Source: Streptomyces xanthochromogenes
GTDB lineage: Bacteria; Actinomycetota; Actinomycetes; Streptomycetales; Streptomycetaceae
DNA: 64,000 nt
Assembly (NCBI RefSeq): GCF_014650455.1
Contig: NZ_BMUZ01000022.1
Coordinates: 1-64,000, forward strand
Direction: 5' to 3'
Below, piece after piece: positions 33,289 through 43,857 of the stretch (positions within the stretch are counted from its first letter, which is position 1; each line of letters begins with the position of its first letter). The translations under genes and the position numbers were made by a program. The notes under the pieces are model-generated. The model was not told the DNA's origin. It did not search any database and saw nothing but the letters and a program-made list of their open reading frames with translations.

Positions 33289-34467
33289 CTGTCCGCCGAG
33301 ATCACCGCTCACGCCCGCTTCCGCGGGGCCGGCGGCATCACGAGCGCCTCGCGCTGCGCGGCCGCCCTGCGCCGGGCGGCCCCCGCGCTCGGCCTGTTCG
33401 CCGCGGCGCGGCTGACCGGACTCCTGGTGTTCGCGGCCGCCGCCTGGCACCGCGACATGGCGCCCCGGGCCCGGCTCGCCACCGCCTGGGACGCCGACTG
33501 GTACACCCGGATCGCCGCCCACGGATACGGCCGCACGCTGTTCTGGCCGGACGGCGCGGTCCAGAGCGACCTGGCGTTCTTCCCGTTCTACCCGGGCCTG
33601 ATCCGGGCCGTGACCACCGTCCTGCCGGTCACCGGCGGCACCGCGGGGCTGCTCCTGTCGTGGACGGCGGCGGCCGCCGCGGCCTGCGCGATCTATCTGA
33701 TCGGCGAGCGCCTGTACGGCCGGCCCGTCGGCACCCTCCTGGTGCTGCTCTGGGGGCTGCTCCCGCACGCCGTCGTCCTCACGATGGCGTACACCGAGCC
33801 GGTGATGACGGCCCTTGCGGCCTGGTCGCTGTGGGCGGTCCTGGAGCGCCGCTGGCTGTGGGCGGGCTCGCTCGCGCTGCTCGCCGGGCTCGCGCGGCCC
33901 AACGCCATCGCGGTGGCCGCGGCGGTCCTGGTGGCCGCCGCGGTGGAGATCCGGCGCGGCGATGACCGATCCTGGCGGCCCTGGGCGGGGGCGCTGCTCG
34001 CGCCGCTCGGCTGGTGCGGCTACGTCCTGTGGGTGGGGGTGCGCGAGGGCGACCCGCTCGGCGGCTACTTCGCGGTGCAGTCCGGCTGGACGTCCCGGTT
34101 CGACTTCGGCATGGGCACGCTGCGGTTCGCCAAACGGCTCGCGACCTTCCCGTTCGAGCTGGGCTTCCCGATGGCGGCGCTGCTCACCGCGGTGATGGTG
34201 CTGCTCTTCGTGCTGTACGCGCTCGACCGGCCGTCGCTGCCGCTGCTCGTCTACACCGGGGTGCTCGTCCTGATCACGGTCGGCGGGGCCGGCTACTTCG
34301 AGTCGAAGCCGCGCTTCCTGCTGCCCGCCTTCCCGCTCCTGATCCCGCCGGCGCTCGCACTGACGAAAGCCCGGCCCCGGGCGGCGGTCGCGGTGACCGT
34401 CGCCCTGGCCGGGCTCTCGTTCTGCTACGGGGCCTATCTGCTGACGCGGGCCTCCATGGCGCTGTGA
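33289..34467 (+). CDS. Membrane glycosyltransferase-like protein (PIG-V/GT39-like)
   Basis: 392 residues if begun at CTG 33289. About nine transmembrane helices; the acidic WDADWYTRIAAHGYG loop after helix 1 is the place of the catalytic/metal Asp in PIG-V-like and GT39/GT-C polyprenyl-sugar transferases. AFFPFYPGLIRAV follows as in that group. No ATG, GTG or TTG occurs in frame between the stop at 33259-33261 and GTG 33427, which would cut helix 1 in two. A GGAGG exactly 6 bases before CTG 33289 argues for a CTG start. Sugar and acceptor unknown. Confidence 0.75.
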   Translation: MSAEITAHARFRGAGGITSASRCAAALRRAAPALGLFAAARLTGLLVFAAAAWHRDMAPRARLATAWDADWYTRIAAHGYGRTLFWPDGAVQSDLAFFPFYPGLIRAVTTVLPVTGGTAGLLLSWTAAAAAACAIYLIGERLYGRPVGTLLVLLWGLLPHAVVLTMAYTEPVMTALAAWSLWAVLERRWLWAGSLALLAGLARPNAIAVAAAVLVAAAVEIRRGDDRSWRPWAGALLAPLGWCGYVLWVGVREGDPLGGYFAVQSGWTSRFDFGMGTLRFAKRLATFPFELGFPMAALLTAVMVLLFVLYALDRPSLPLLVYTGVLVLITVGGAGYFESKPRFLLPAFPLLIPPALALTKARPRAAVAVTVALAGLSFCYGAYLLTRASMAL

Positions 34468-34506
34468 GGCGCCGGGCACGAAGGACGCGTCAGGCGCGCG
34501 AACGCG

Positions 34507-35049
34507 TCACTCGGCGTCCGGGGTGCCGGACTCCTCGCCCTCGTCGCCGTCGACGTCCTTCTCCAGGCCGAGCTGCTCCAGGAGCCACTTGTCGAACTCG
34601 ATGGAGGCGCGCACCCAGCTCACCGTGGAGGACACGAAGTGCTCCAGGGCCACACCGGTGCCGATCAGCATCTGCGCCTCGCCGATGAGGCGGACGGTGC
34701 CGTCGTCGTGGGTGTGCGTGTAGACCTTGGGCCACAGGGTGCGGCGGTTCCAGTCGTCGATCGACTCCAGGATCTGGACCTTGTCGTCGATGCTGTGCGG
34801 CCGGTCGTAGAACGTCCGCACCGAGAAGACCTGCTGGTCGTCGTCGCCGCGGAACATGAAGTACGTACGGAAATCCTCCCAGGGCGCGGCGAGGTCGCCC
34901 TCGTCGTCCACGACGTACTTGAGCTCCATCTGGTCCAGGAGCTGCTTCACCAGATCCTGGTCGGGCACGACGGGCCCGGTCGGCGCGCCGCCGGGCTGCG
35001 GGCCCTGCTGAGCCCCGAAATTCGGAATCGAGGACGGGTCGATGCTCAT
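34507..35049 (-). CDS. YbjN domain-containing protein
   Basis: 180 residues. Disordered first 25, then a YbjN/type-III-chaperone-like alpha-beta domain (FRTYFMFRGDDDQQVFSVRTFYDRP, LESIDDWNRRTLWPKVYTH, GVALEHFVSSTVSWVRASIEFDKWL) and an acidic tail. Such proteins are known as small chaperone-like factors of unknown clients. GAAGGAAG precedes the ATG. It lies directly downstream of clpB in the same direction (120-base gap). Confidence 0.88.
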   Translation of the reverse strand: MSIDPSSIPNFGAQQGPQPGGAPTGPVVPDQDLVKQLLDQMELKYVVDDEGDLAAPWEDFRTYFMFRGDDDQQVFSVRTFYDRPHSIDDKVQILESIDDWNRRTLWPKVYTHTHDDGTVRLIGEAQMLIGTGVALEHFVSSTVSWVRASIEFDKWLLEQLGLEKDVDGDEGEESGTPDAE

Positions 35050-35170
35050 CGTGAATCTTCCTTCGTACGGTTCCGGTCATCCTCCCCCATGCCGGGGCAG
35101 GGCTGGCAAGCCCCGACCCCGGGTATCCGCCAGGAGCTGACCGAATCGGGGCCGGGAGGTCCGATCGGCG

Positions 35171-37777
<2,607 letters not shown>

Positions 37778-37847
37778 GTGCGTTCGCTCCTCCTCGTCGT
37801 ACGTCGGTCATGGCGGCACTTCCTATGACCCTTCCAACGTACACAAA

Positions 37848-37868
37848 GTTGAGCCCATTCCGCTCAAG
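37848..37868. promoter_or_regulatory. HAIR-type HspR operator upstream of clpB
   Basis: GTTGAGC, 7 bases, GCTCAAG: the known HspR element is CTTGAGT-N7-ACTCAAG, and here TTGAGC/GCTCAA is a perfect inverted repeat with the right spacing. HspR is encoded at 42156-42623 in this window. Confidence 0.8.
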
Positions 37869-37916
37869 GCGGGGGAAGGAATGAGGGAAGGGCCGGCTGC
37901 GCTAGGTTTCTGGGCC

Positions 37917-38330
37917 ATGGCTCATGACGTACGCAGGCCCGACAGTGCCTATCTCAGCTTCTGGCGAGAGCGCCACATCTGCACCTTGACGACACCGCGG
38001 CCGGACGGCTCGCCGCACGTGGTGCCGGTGGGGGCGACCTACGACCCGGAGGCGGGTCTGGCGCGGATCATCACCAGCGGGGGCAGCCGAAAAGTGGCCA
38101 ACATCCGGGCGGCGGCCGAGGCGGATCCGGCGGGCGCGCGGGTCGCGCTCTGCCAGCTGGAGGGCAGGCGCTGGGCCACGCTGGAGGGCCGCGCGTTCAT
38201 CCGCACGGAACCCGAGCTGATCGCGGACGCGGAGGCGCGCTACACCGAGCGCTACCAGCGGGTCCCGCGGGAGAACCCGCAGCGGGTGCTGATCGAGATC
38301 AGGCTGACCCGGGCGATGGGCAACGCCTGA
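37917..38330 (+). CDS. PPOX-class F420-dependent enzyme
   Basis: 137 residues, split-barrel flavin/deazaflavin fold. ERHICTLTTPRPDGSPHVVPVGATYD and the sequence GGSRKVANIRA, EGRRWATLEGRAFI are typical of TIGR-type PPOX F420-dependent oxidoreductases, which reduce unknown small molecules. The gene runs divergently from clpB and ends at a strong hairpin. Cofactor choice (F420 versus FMN or heme) is inferred from family only. Confidence 0.88.
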   Translation: MAHDVRRPDSAYLSFWRERHICTLTTPRPDGSPHVVPVGATYDPEAGLARIITSGGSRKVANIRAAAEADPAGARVALCQLEGRRWATLEGRAFIRTEPELIADAEARYTERYQRVPRENPQRVLIEIRLTRAMGNA

Positions 38331-38353
38331 CGGGGTCTTCCGTCCCCGGGCAG

Positions 38354-38397
38354 CACAGCGGCGCCACCGTGTTCAGGTCCACGATGGCGCCGCTGTG
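38354..38397. terminator. Bidirectional terminator
   Basis: CACAGCGGCGCCA at 38354-38366 is perfectly complementary to 38385-38397 around an 18-base loop, between the convergent PPOX and Rieske-like genes. Confidence 0.85.
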
Positions 38398-38439
38398 TGG
38401 GGGAAGCACCTGCGCGATGTACAACGACGGGGGATCGCG

Positions 38440-38772
38440 TCAGGCACTGCGGGGGGTGGCGGTGGATGAATCGGGCTGTGTCTCCGACTCGAAAAGCTGG
38501 TGGTCACGTTGGTCGAGATTGACGAAGACCATGCCGTACCGGACCACGCAGCGAATGGGCTGCGGCGCCCCGCGCGGCCGGCGCAGGCATCGGTAGGCAC
38601 GTACGTCCTCGTCGTCCTCACGGGCGATCAGGATCGGCTCACCGAGCAGGGTGACCATCAACGAATCGCCACGGAACGGAACTGCTGTGGCGAGGTCGAT
38701 GAAATGCCACCCCGAGCGGTAGGCCGTGGCCATTTCGCGCCGGAAGGTGCGGTCGTCGGGCGGGAAGCTCAT
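38440..38772 (-). CDS. Small degenerate Rieske-like protein
   Basis: 110 residues. GWHFIDLATAVPFRGDS, LMVTLLGEPILIAREDDEDV and YGMVFVNLD follow the pattern of the N-terminal Rieske domain of ring-hydroxylating oxygenases. The cluster motifs CxH and CxxH are not there: only Cys62 (RCLRRPRGAP) and Cys75 (RCVVR) remain, the histidines are replaced by arginines, and the stretch between is shortened. A normal [2Fe-2S] Rieske cluster is therefore unlikely. The start overlaps the stop of the DISWE peptide gene by ATGA, so the two are made together. Function unknown; a binding or accessory role for the peptide is a guess. Confidence 0.6.
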   Translation of the reverse strand: MSFPPDDRTFRREMATAYRSGWHFIDLATAVPFRGDSLMVTLLGEPILIAREDDEDVRAYRCLRRPRGAPQPIRCVVRYGMVFVNLDQRDHQLFESETQPDSSTATPRSA

Positions 38773-38975
38773 GCGACAGCACCCGCAGGTGCGGACTCCC
38801 AGGAGATGTCCGTGTTCGCGCCCTTCGGTGCGATCTCCCAGCTGATGTCCTGGGCGGTCGTGACTCCGGACTTCGCGGGGTGGGTCTCCCAAGAAATGTC
38901 CCCAGGCGCCGAGAGAGCGCAGAGAGCAGCCGCCACAACGGCTGTCGTGCTTAGTGCTCGAACCATCCTGCTCAT
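38769..38975 (-). CDS. Secreted repeat peptide with three DISWE motifs
   Basis: 68 residues. Residues 1-23 form a signal peptide (two Arg in the head, core TTAVVAAALCALSA). The mature part contains DISWE at 26-30, 43-47 and 56-60, each followed by a Pro two or three residues later and a short Ala/Gly/Lys/Thr spacer. No family is recognised. GAGGTGGAG lies 8 bases before the ATG. The gene comes first in a translationally coupled pair with the Rieske-like protein and is divergent from a PLD/LuxR-type regulator. Candidate secreted signal, effector or multi-core precursor; there is no modification enzyme of a known RiPP class next to it. Confidence 0.6.
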   Translation of the reverse strand: MSRMVRALSTTAVVAAALCALSAPGDISWETHPAKSGVTTAQDISWEIAPKGANTDISWESAPAGAVA

Positions 38976-39106
38976 GGCCGATCTCCACCTCTTTTGATCA
39001 TTACCTCCCCCCGCGGATACGACGATGGCCCACTCCGACCACTTCCACCAGCGCAGCCAGGCATCATGTTCCTGTAATTCAAAAGGATGAGGGGGGTGCA
39101 ACTAGG

Positions 39107-40084
39107 TTGAAACAGGGGCATATAGGACACGATCACGGCCCAGTTGATCTGTGCGAGACAGGAACGGCTCTGTACGCCCTTGCCCTGCGTACGGGCGGGA
39201 TTACCCGCTCAGAGGCCGACTCCGCCCCGTGTCTGGTCGACCTGACCCTGCTGCGCCCCGATCCCGACGACGCCCAGCTGCTGCGGCCGGTTCCACCCAC
39301 CGTGGTGCTCAACCTGCTGACCCAGCCGCTGGAACGCGAGATCCAGGAGCGCCGCAAGCTCTCGGTCGCCCTCGCCAACACCTTCGAGCCGTTCATGTCG
39401 ATCGCGACGCCCTCGCTCAGCGGCACCCACGCGATCACCGTCCTCGAAGGCCTGGAACTGATCAACGCGACGCTCGACCGCGTGATCGACGAGTGCAGCG
39501 AGGAACTCCTCGTCATCCAGCCCGGCAGCGGCCGCCGCCCCGAGACCTTCGAGGCCGCCCTGCGGCGCATCGAACCGCTGGTCGCCCGCGGTGTCCAGAT
39601 GCGCACCCTCTACCAGCACACCGCCCGCCACCACAGTGCCACCATCGGCTATGTGGAACGGATCGCTCCGTACGGTCTCGAAGTGCGCACCCTGGAAGAG
39701 ATCATCGACCGGCTCATCATCATGGACCGCAAGGTCGCCTTCATCCCCGCCCGCAGCGACCGCCAAGTCGCCCTGGAACTGCGCCACGAGGGGCTCGTGC
39801 AGTACCTGGTCGGGGTCTTCGACCAGTTCTGGCAGTACGCCGTCCCGTGGGACGACGAGGTGCCGTACCACCTGGAGACGGCCGGCATCACCGGCGTCCA
39901 GCGCTCCATCGCCAAGCTCCTGGTGGAGGGCCATGTCGACGAGGCCATAGCGCGCAGGCTCGGCATGAACGTCCGCACCTGCCGCGCGCACATCGCCAAG
40001 CTCGCCGCGGCCCTCGGCAGCGGCAGCCGGGCCCAACTCGGCTACCTCATCGCCCAGTCGGGCATCCTGGACAAGGACGCCTGA
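39107..40084 (+). CDS. PLD-domain/LuxR-type helix-turn-helix regulator 1
   Basis: 325 residues from TTG 39107. An N-terminal helical region, a middle domain with QMRTLYQHTARHH, VRTLEEIIDRLIIMDRKVAFIP and LVGVFDQFWQYAVPW that matches the PLD-like sensing module of many Streptomyces TrmB/LuxR-type regulators, and a C-terminal GerE-like helix-turn-helix (ITGVQRSIAKLLVEGHVDEAIARRLGMNVRT). GGATGAGGGGGG precedes the TTG; no ATG or GTG is available between it and the conserved part. It is divergent from the DISWE peptide gene (131-base gap), the best candidate target. Two paralogues follow on the other strand. Confidence 0.8.
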   Translation: MKQGHIGHDHGPVDLCETGTALYALALRTGGITRSEADSAPCLVDLTLLRPDPDDAQLLRPVPPTVVLNLLTQPLEREIQERRKLSVALANTFEPFMSIATPSLSGTHAITVLEGLELINATLDRVIDECSEELLVIQPGSGRRPETFEAALRRIEPLVARGVQMRTLYQHTARHHSATIGYVERIAPYGLEVRTLEEIIDRLIIMDRKVAFIPARSDRQVALELRHEGLVQYLVGVFDQFWQYAVPWDDEVPYHLETAGITGVQRSIAKLLVEGHVDEAIARRLGMNVRTCRAHIAKLAAALGSGSRAQLGYLIAQSGILDKDA

Positions 40085-40089
40085 GCCGC

Positions 40090-40920
40090 TCACGCCGGGC
40101 CGCCGAGGCCGGCCCGGGCGATGCGCACGCCGAGCTGGGCGCGGCTGGAGGTGCCGAGCGCCTCGGCGAGGCGGCCGATGTGGTGGCGGCAGGTGCGCAC
40201 ACTGATGCCGAGCCGCTGGGCGACGACCGCGTCCTGGTGGCCCTCGGCCAGCAGCGCCGCGATGACCCGCTCGCGGTGCGTGATGCCCGCGATCCCGGTC
40301 GCCGCCGGGACGGGCTCGGACAGCGGGACGGCCCGGTTCCACAGGCACTCGAAGTACGTCACCAGATGCCCGACCAGCGCAGGCTGGCGCAGTTCCAGAG
40401 CGCTGGTGCGCTCGGGGTTGGCGGGCAGGAACGCCACCGTGCGGTCGAAGACCATCATCCGCTCGATGACCTCGTCCAGGGTGCGCACCTCGGCGCCGTC
40501 GCCGAGCCGCTCCAGATAGGCGCCCAGGGCCGGTCCGTACCGGGCGACGTGCGTGTACAGGGTGCGCATCCGGGCGCCGCGGGCCACCAGCGCCGGGTCC
40601 CGGGTGGAGGCGTGCGCCAGGATGCTGGGCGAGCGGATGCCGTCGGGCTGCACGGTCAGCATCTCGGTGACGCAGCCGGCGGAGGCCTCGGCGATGGCCC
40701 CGTCGATCGCCTCGAAGCCGTCGAGCACCCGGACGGCCTGTCCCGGCCGCGGGGCGCCCGGGGTGAGCGAGGCGTACCGCTCGAAGGCCTCGGCCACCGC
40801 GCCCGCGCGGCGGCGCGTCTCGGCGAGGCCGTCGTGGATGCCGCGCACGAGCAGGGCCACGGCCGCGGCGTCCACCACGCCGCCGTCCGGCCCCGCATCC
40901 CCGTGAGTCGAGCTGTTCAT
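40090..40920 (-). CDS. PLD-domain/LuxR-type helix-turn-helix regulator 2
   Basis: 276 residues; lacks the first 60 or so residues of its two paralogues. RMRTLYTHVARYGPALGAYLERLG, VRTLDEVIERMMVFDRTVAFLP and ITHRERVIAALLAEGHQDAVVAQRLGISVRTCRHHI give the same middle and DNA-binding domains. Convergent with regulator 1 with only 5 bases between their stops. ATG 40920 preferred over GTG 40932 for its GGTGGGCAG site. The HTH is nearly identical to that of regulator 3 but differs from regulator 1. Confidence 0.82.
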   Translation of the reverse strand: MNSSTHGDAGPDGGVVDAAAVALLVRGIHDGLAETRRRAGAVAEAFERYASLTPGAPRPGQAVRVLDGFEAIDGAIAEASAGCVTEMLTVQPDGIRSPSILAHASTRDPALVARGARMRTLYTHVARYGPALGAYLERLGDGAEVRTLDEVIERMMVFDRTVAFLPANPERTSALELRQPALVGHLVTYFECLWNRAVPLSEPVPAATGIAGITHRERVIAALLAEGHQDAVVAQRLGISVRTCRHHIGRLAEALGTSSRAQLGVRIARAGLGGPA

Positions 40921-41033
40921 ACTGCCCACCACGATGCATCGGGAGCCGCTCGGCCACCACCATCATGTTGCTGCACTGCATCAACTGGAGGCGGAATAAA
41001 GGACGACATGTCCGCATGCCGGTGCACCGCGGA

Positions 41034-42008
41034 TCAGCGGGGGTGCGCGTCGAGGCCCGACTGGGCTATGCGGACGCCGAGTTGGGTGCGGCTGGAGCTG
41101 CCCAGCGCCGCGGCGAGACGGCTGATGTGGTGGCGGCAGGTGCGCACGCTGATGCCGAGCCGCTGGGCGATCACCGCGTCCTGGTGGCCCTCGGCGAGCA
41201 GCGCCGCGATGACCCGCTCGCGGTGCGTGATGCCCTCGAAGTCGGTGGCCGCGGGCACCGCGTCGCTCAGCGGCACCGCGAGCCGCCACAGCCGCTCGAA
41301 GACGGTGGCGAGGTATTCGACGAGCGCCGGATGGCGCAGCTCCAGGGCGCTGGTGTCGTCCGCGGCGGCGGGGATGATCGCCACCGTACGGTCGAAGAGC
41401 AGCAGCCGGTCGGTGACCTCGTCCAGGGTGCGCACCTCCACCGCCCGGCCATCCAACTGGTGCAGATAGTCGTGGAGTCCGGGGCCGTGGCGGGCCACGT
41501 GCGTGTAGAGGGTGCGGATGCGCACTCCCCGGTCCAGCATGTCCAGGGCGCGGGGCAGGGCCTGCGACAGGATGTGCTCGGGCCGGATGCCGCGGGGCTG
41601 GATGGTGAGCGATTCGGTGGTGCAGCCGGCTATCGCGTCGTCGATGGCCGCGTTGATGCGCGGGATGCCGTCCAGGACGCGGATGGCCTCGCTGTCGGCC
41701 GCCGCCGGCGCGCCGAGGGCGGCGAAGCGCTCGAACGCCGCCGCCACCACGCCCGTTCGGGCCTGGCTCGCCGCGATGTCCTCGTGGACGCCGCGCAGCA
41801 GCCGGGCCATCACCGCCTGCGGGGAGGTCGGGAGCAGCCAGTCGAGGGCGGCCGGGTCGGGGTGCAGCAGGCCCAGGTCGATCAGGCAGGTGGCCTCGCG
41901 CGCGTCCTCGCGCGCGATCCGCCCGGCCCGCAGCGCGTCCGCGTACGCCCGTTCCGCGGGCGGACACAGCCGGTCCGCGCCGTGCGGATGCGCCACCTGC
42001 TCCGACAT
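41034..42008 (-). CDS. PLD-domain/LuxR-type helix-turn-helix regulator 3
   Basis: 324 residues. An N-terminal part (CPPAERAYADALRAGRIAREDAREATCLIDLGLLHPDP) clearly related to regulator 1 (ALRTGGITRSEADSAPCLVDLTLLRPDP), then RIRTLYTHVARHGPGLHDYL, VRTLDEVTDRLLLFDRTVAIIP and HTH ITHRERVIAALLAEGHQDAVIAQRLGISVRTCRHHI. Upstream of regulator 2 in the same direction, 113 bases apart. The three genes arose by duplication; the two nearly identical HTHs may share a target. Confidence 0.82.
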   Translation of the reverse strand: MSEQVAHPHGADRLCPPAERAYADALRAGRIAREDAREATCLIDLGLLHPDPAALDWLLPTSPQAVMARLLRGVHEDIAASQARTGVVAAAFERFAALGAPAAADSEAIRVLDGIPRINAAIDDAIAGCTTESLTIQPRGIRPEHILSQALPRALDMLDRGVRIRTLYTHVARHGPGLHDYLHQLDGRAVEVRTLDEVTDRLLLFDRTVAIIPAAADDTSALELRHPALVEYLATVFERLWRLAVPLSDAVPAATDFEGITHRERVIAALLAEGHQDAVIAQRLGISVRTCRHHISRLAAALGSSSRTQLGVRIAQSGLDAHPR

Positions 42009-42155
42009 GCCCCTGCCCGCCTCCCTGCCACCGAGACCGATGACCTTATCCCGATCGGGTTGCCGGTTCACGACGGCTCGGCACGCGCGAGGCCCGCCGC
42101 CCCGGAACGGGACGACGGGCCTGTGACGCGCTGTCAGGAGCTGGCCCCGGCAGGG

Positions 42156-42623
42156 CTACTCCGAGGACCTCTTGGGCCGCCAGACGACCAGCGCGCTGGT
42201 CTGCTGGACGTCCTGGTACGGGACCAGGTCCCGCCGGTAGGAGGCGTGCACCTGGGCCTCGCGCTGCTGCATCGCGACGGCCGCGCCCTCGACCGCGGAG
42301 GACAGCTCCGCGACCCGGGCCTGGAGCGCCGCCACCTGGTTCTCCAACTCGATGATGCGCTTGATGCCCGCCAGGTTGATGCCCTCGGTCTGCGACAACT
42401 CCTGGACGTTGCGCAGCAGTTCGATGTCGCGGGCCGAGTAGCGCCGGCCGCGCCCGGCCGTGCGGTCGGGCGAGACCAGGCCGAGGCGGTCGTACTGCCG
42501 CAGGGTCTGCGGATGCAGACCGGAGAGCTGGGCCGCCACCGAGATGACGTACACCGGCGTCTCGTCGGTCAACTCGTACGCCCGGCCGCCGAATTGAGGC
42601 TGCCGACGCTGGCGGGGATCCAT
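42156..42623 (-). CDS. hspR: MerR-family heat-shock repressor HspR
   Basis: 155 residues. MerR-type winged helix VYVISVAAQLSGLHPQTLRQYDRLGLVSPDR followed by a coiled-coil dimer helix (ELENQVAALQARVAELSSAV). HspR represses the dnaK operon and clpB by binding HAIR sequences with DnaK as co-repressor. It is the last gene of its own regulon operon, one base after the dnaJ stop. Putative HAIR elements are present upstream of dnaK and clpB. Confidence 0.96.
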   Translation of the reverse strand: MDPRQRRQPQFGGRAYELTDETPVYVISVAAQLSGLHPQTLRQYDRLGLVSPDRTAGRGRRYSARDIELLRNVQELSQTEGINLAGIKRIIELENQVAALQARVAELSSAVEGAAVAMQQREAQVHASYRRDLVPYQDVQQTSALVVWRPKRSSE

Positions 42624-42624
42624 G

Positions 42625-43812
42625 TCATGCTCCCTTCGCGGCCTGGAACAGTTCTGCTCGCGGGTCCTCGCCCGCGGTCGCCTCGCGGTAGGTCTCCAAG
42701 GCCTCGCGGGCCTTGTCGTCCAGCTCCTTCGGCACGGCCACCTCGACCGTGACGAGCAGGTCGCCCCGGGTGCCGTCCTTGCGGACCGCGCCCTTGCCGC
42801 GGGCCCGCATCGTACGGCCGTTGGGGGTGCCCGCGGGCAGTTTCAGGGTGACCGGCGGACCGCTGAGCGTGGGCACCTTGACCTCGGCGCCGAGAGCCGC
42901 CTCCGTGAAGGTGACCGGCACGGTGACCGTCAGGTTGTCGTCCTTGCGGCCGAATACCGGGTGCGCGTCGACGTGCACCACGACGTACAAGTCGCCCGCG
43001 GGGCCGCCCCGTTCGCCCGGCGCGCCCTTGCCGCGGAGCCGGATGCGCTGGTTGTTGCTGACGCCGGCCGGGATGCGGACCTGCATGGTGCGCGAGGAGC
43101 GCGCCCGGCCGCTGCCCTTGCAGACGTCGCAGGGGTTCTCGGCGATCAGGCCGCGGCCCTTGCAGTCCACGCACGGGTCGGTCAGCGAGAAGCCGCCGCC
43201 CGAGCCGCGCGAGACCTGCCCCGTACCGACGCAGGTCGGGCACACCCGGGGGGTGCCGTTCTTGTCGCCGGTGCCCGAACAGGCCTTGCAGGGGGCCTGG
43301 CTGGACAGCCGGATCGGGACCGTGGCCCCGTCGACCGCCTCGGTGAAGCTGAGCCTCACCTCGGACTCCAGGTCCTGGCCGCGGCGCGGCTGGGTGCGCT
43401 GGCCGGTGCCCGCGCCGCCCCGGTTGAACAGGCCGCCGAACACGTCGCCGAGCCCGCCGCCGAAGCCGCCGGCGCCCGCGCCGCCCCCGCCGGGCTGCTG
43501 CCCGCCGAACAGGTCGCCCAGGTCGAAGTTGAAGCTGCCGCCGCCCGCGCCCGGTCCGGCCCGGAAGCCTCCGTTGCCGAACAGGGCGCGCGCCTCGTCG
43601 TACTCCTTGCGCTTCTTGGGGTCGCCGAGGATGTCGTTCGCCTCGGAGATCTCCTTGAAGCGCTCCTCCGCCTTGGTGTCGCCCTTGTTGGCGTCGGGGT
43701 GGTTCTCGCGCGCGAGCTTGCGGTACGCCTTCTTGATCTCGGCGTCCGTGGCGTCCTTGGGGACGCCGAGAACCTTGTAGTAGTCCTTCTCGACGAAGTC
43801 CTTCGTGTTCAT
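42625..43812 (-). CDS. dnaJ: Chaperone DnaJ
   Basis: 395 residues. J-domain with HPD (NHPDANKGD), Gly/Phe-rich region with GGGAGAGGFGGGLGD, four CxxCxGxG zinc repeats (CKACSGTG, CPTCVGTG, CVDCKGRG, CDVCKGSG), then the substrate-binding C-terminal domain. It delivers clients to DnaK and triggers its ATPase. Third gene of the dnaK operon. Confidence 0.98.
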   Translation of the reverse strand: MNTKDFVEKDYYKVLGVPKDATDAEIKKAYRKLARENHPDANKGDTKAEERFKEISEANDILGDPKKRKEYDEARALFGNGGFRAGPGAGGGSFNFDLGDLFGGQQPGGGGAGAGGFGGGLGDVFGGLFNRGGAGTGQRTQPRRGQDLESEVRLSFTEAVDGATVPIRLSSQAPCKACSGTGDKNGTPRVCPTCVGTGQVSRGSGGGFSLTDPCVDCKGRGLIAENPCDVCKGSGRARSSRTMQVRIPAGVSNNQRIRLRGKGAPGERGGPAGDLYVVVHVDAHPVFGRKDDNLTVTVPVTFTEAALGAEVKVPTLSGPPVTLKLPAGTPNGRTMRARGKGAVRKDGTRGDLLVTVEVAVPKELDDKAREALETYREATAGEDPRAELFQAAKGA

Positions 43813-43857
43813 CGACGTCCCTCCTTCCGGACGATCACGGCTCTCATGACCGCTGCG

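Noticed and set aside
38440..38975. DISWE peptide considered as a standard lanthipeptide, lasso or YcaO RiPP precursor
   Set aside because: It has a Sec-type signal peptide, and no LanM/LanB, B/C/E lasso proteins, YcaO or radical SAM gene is within several kilobases.
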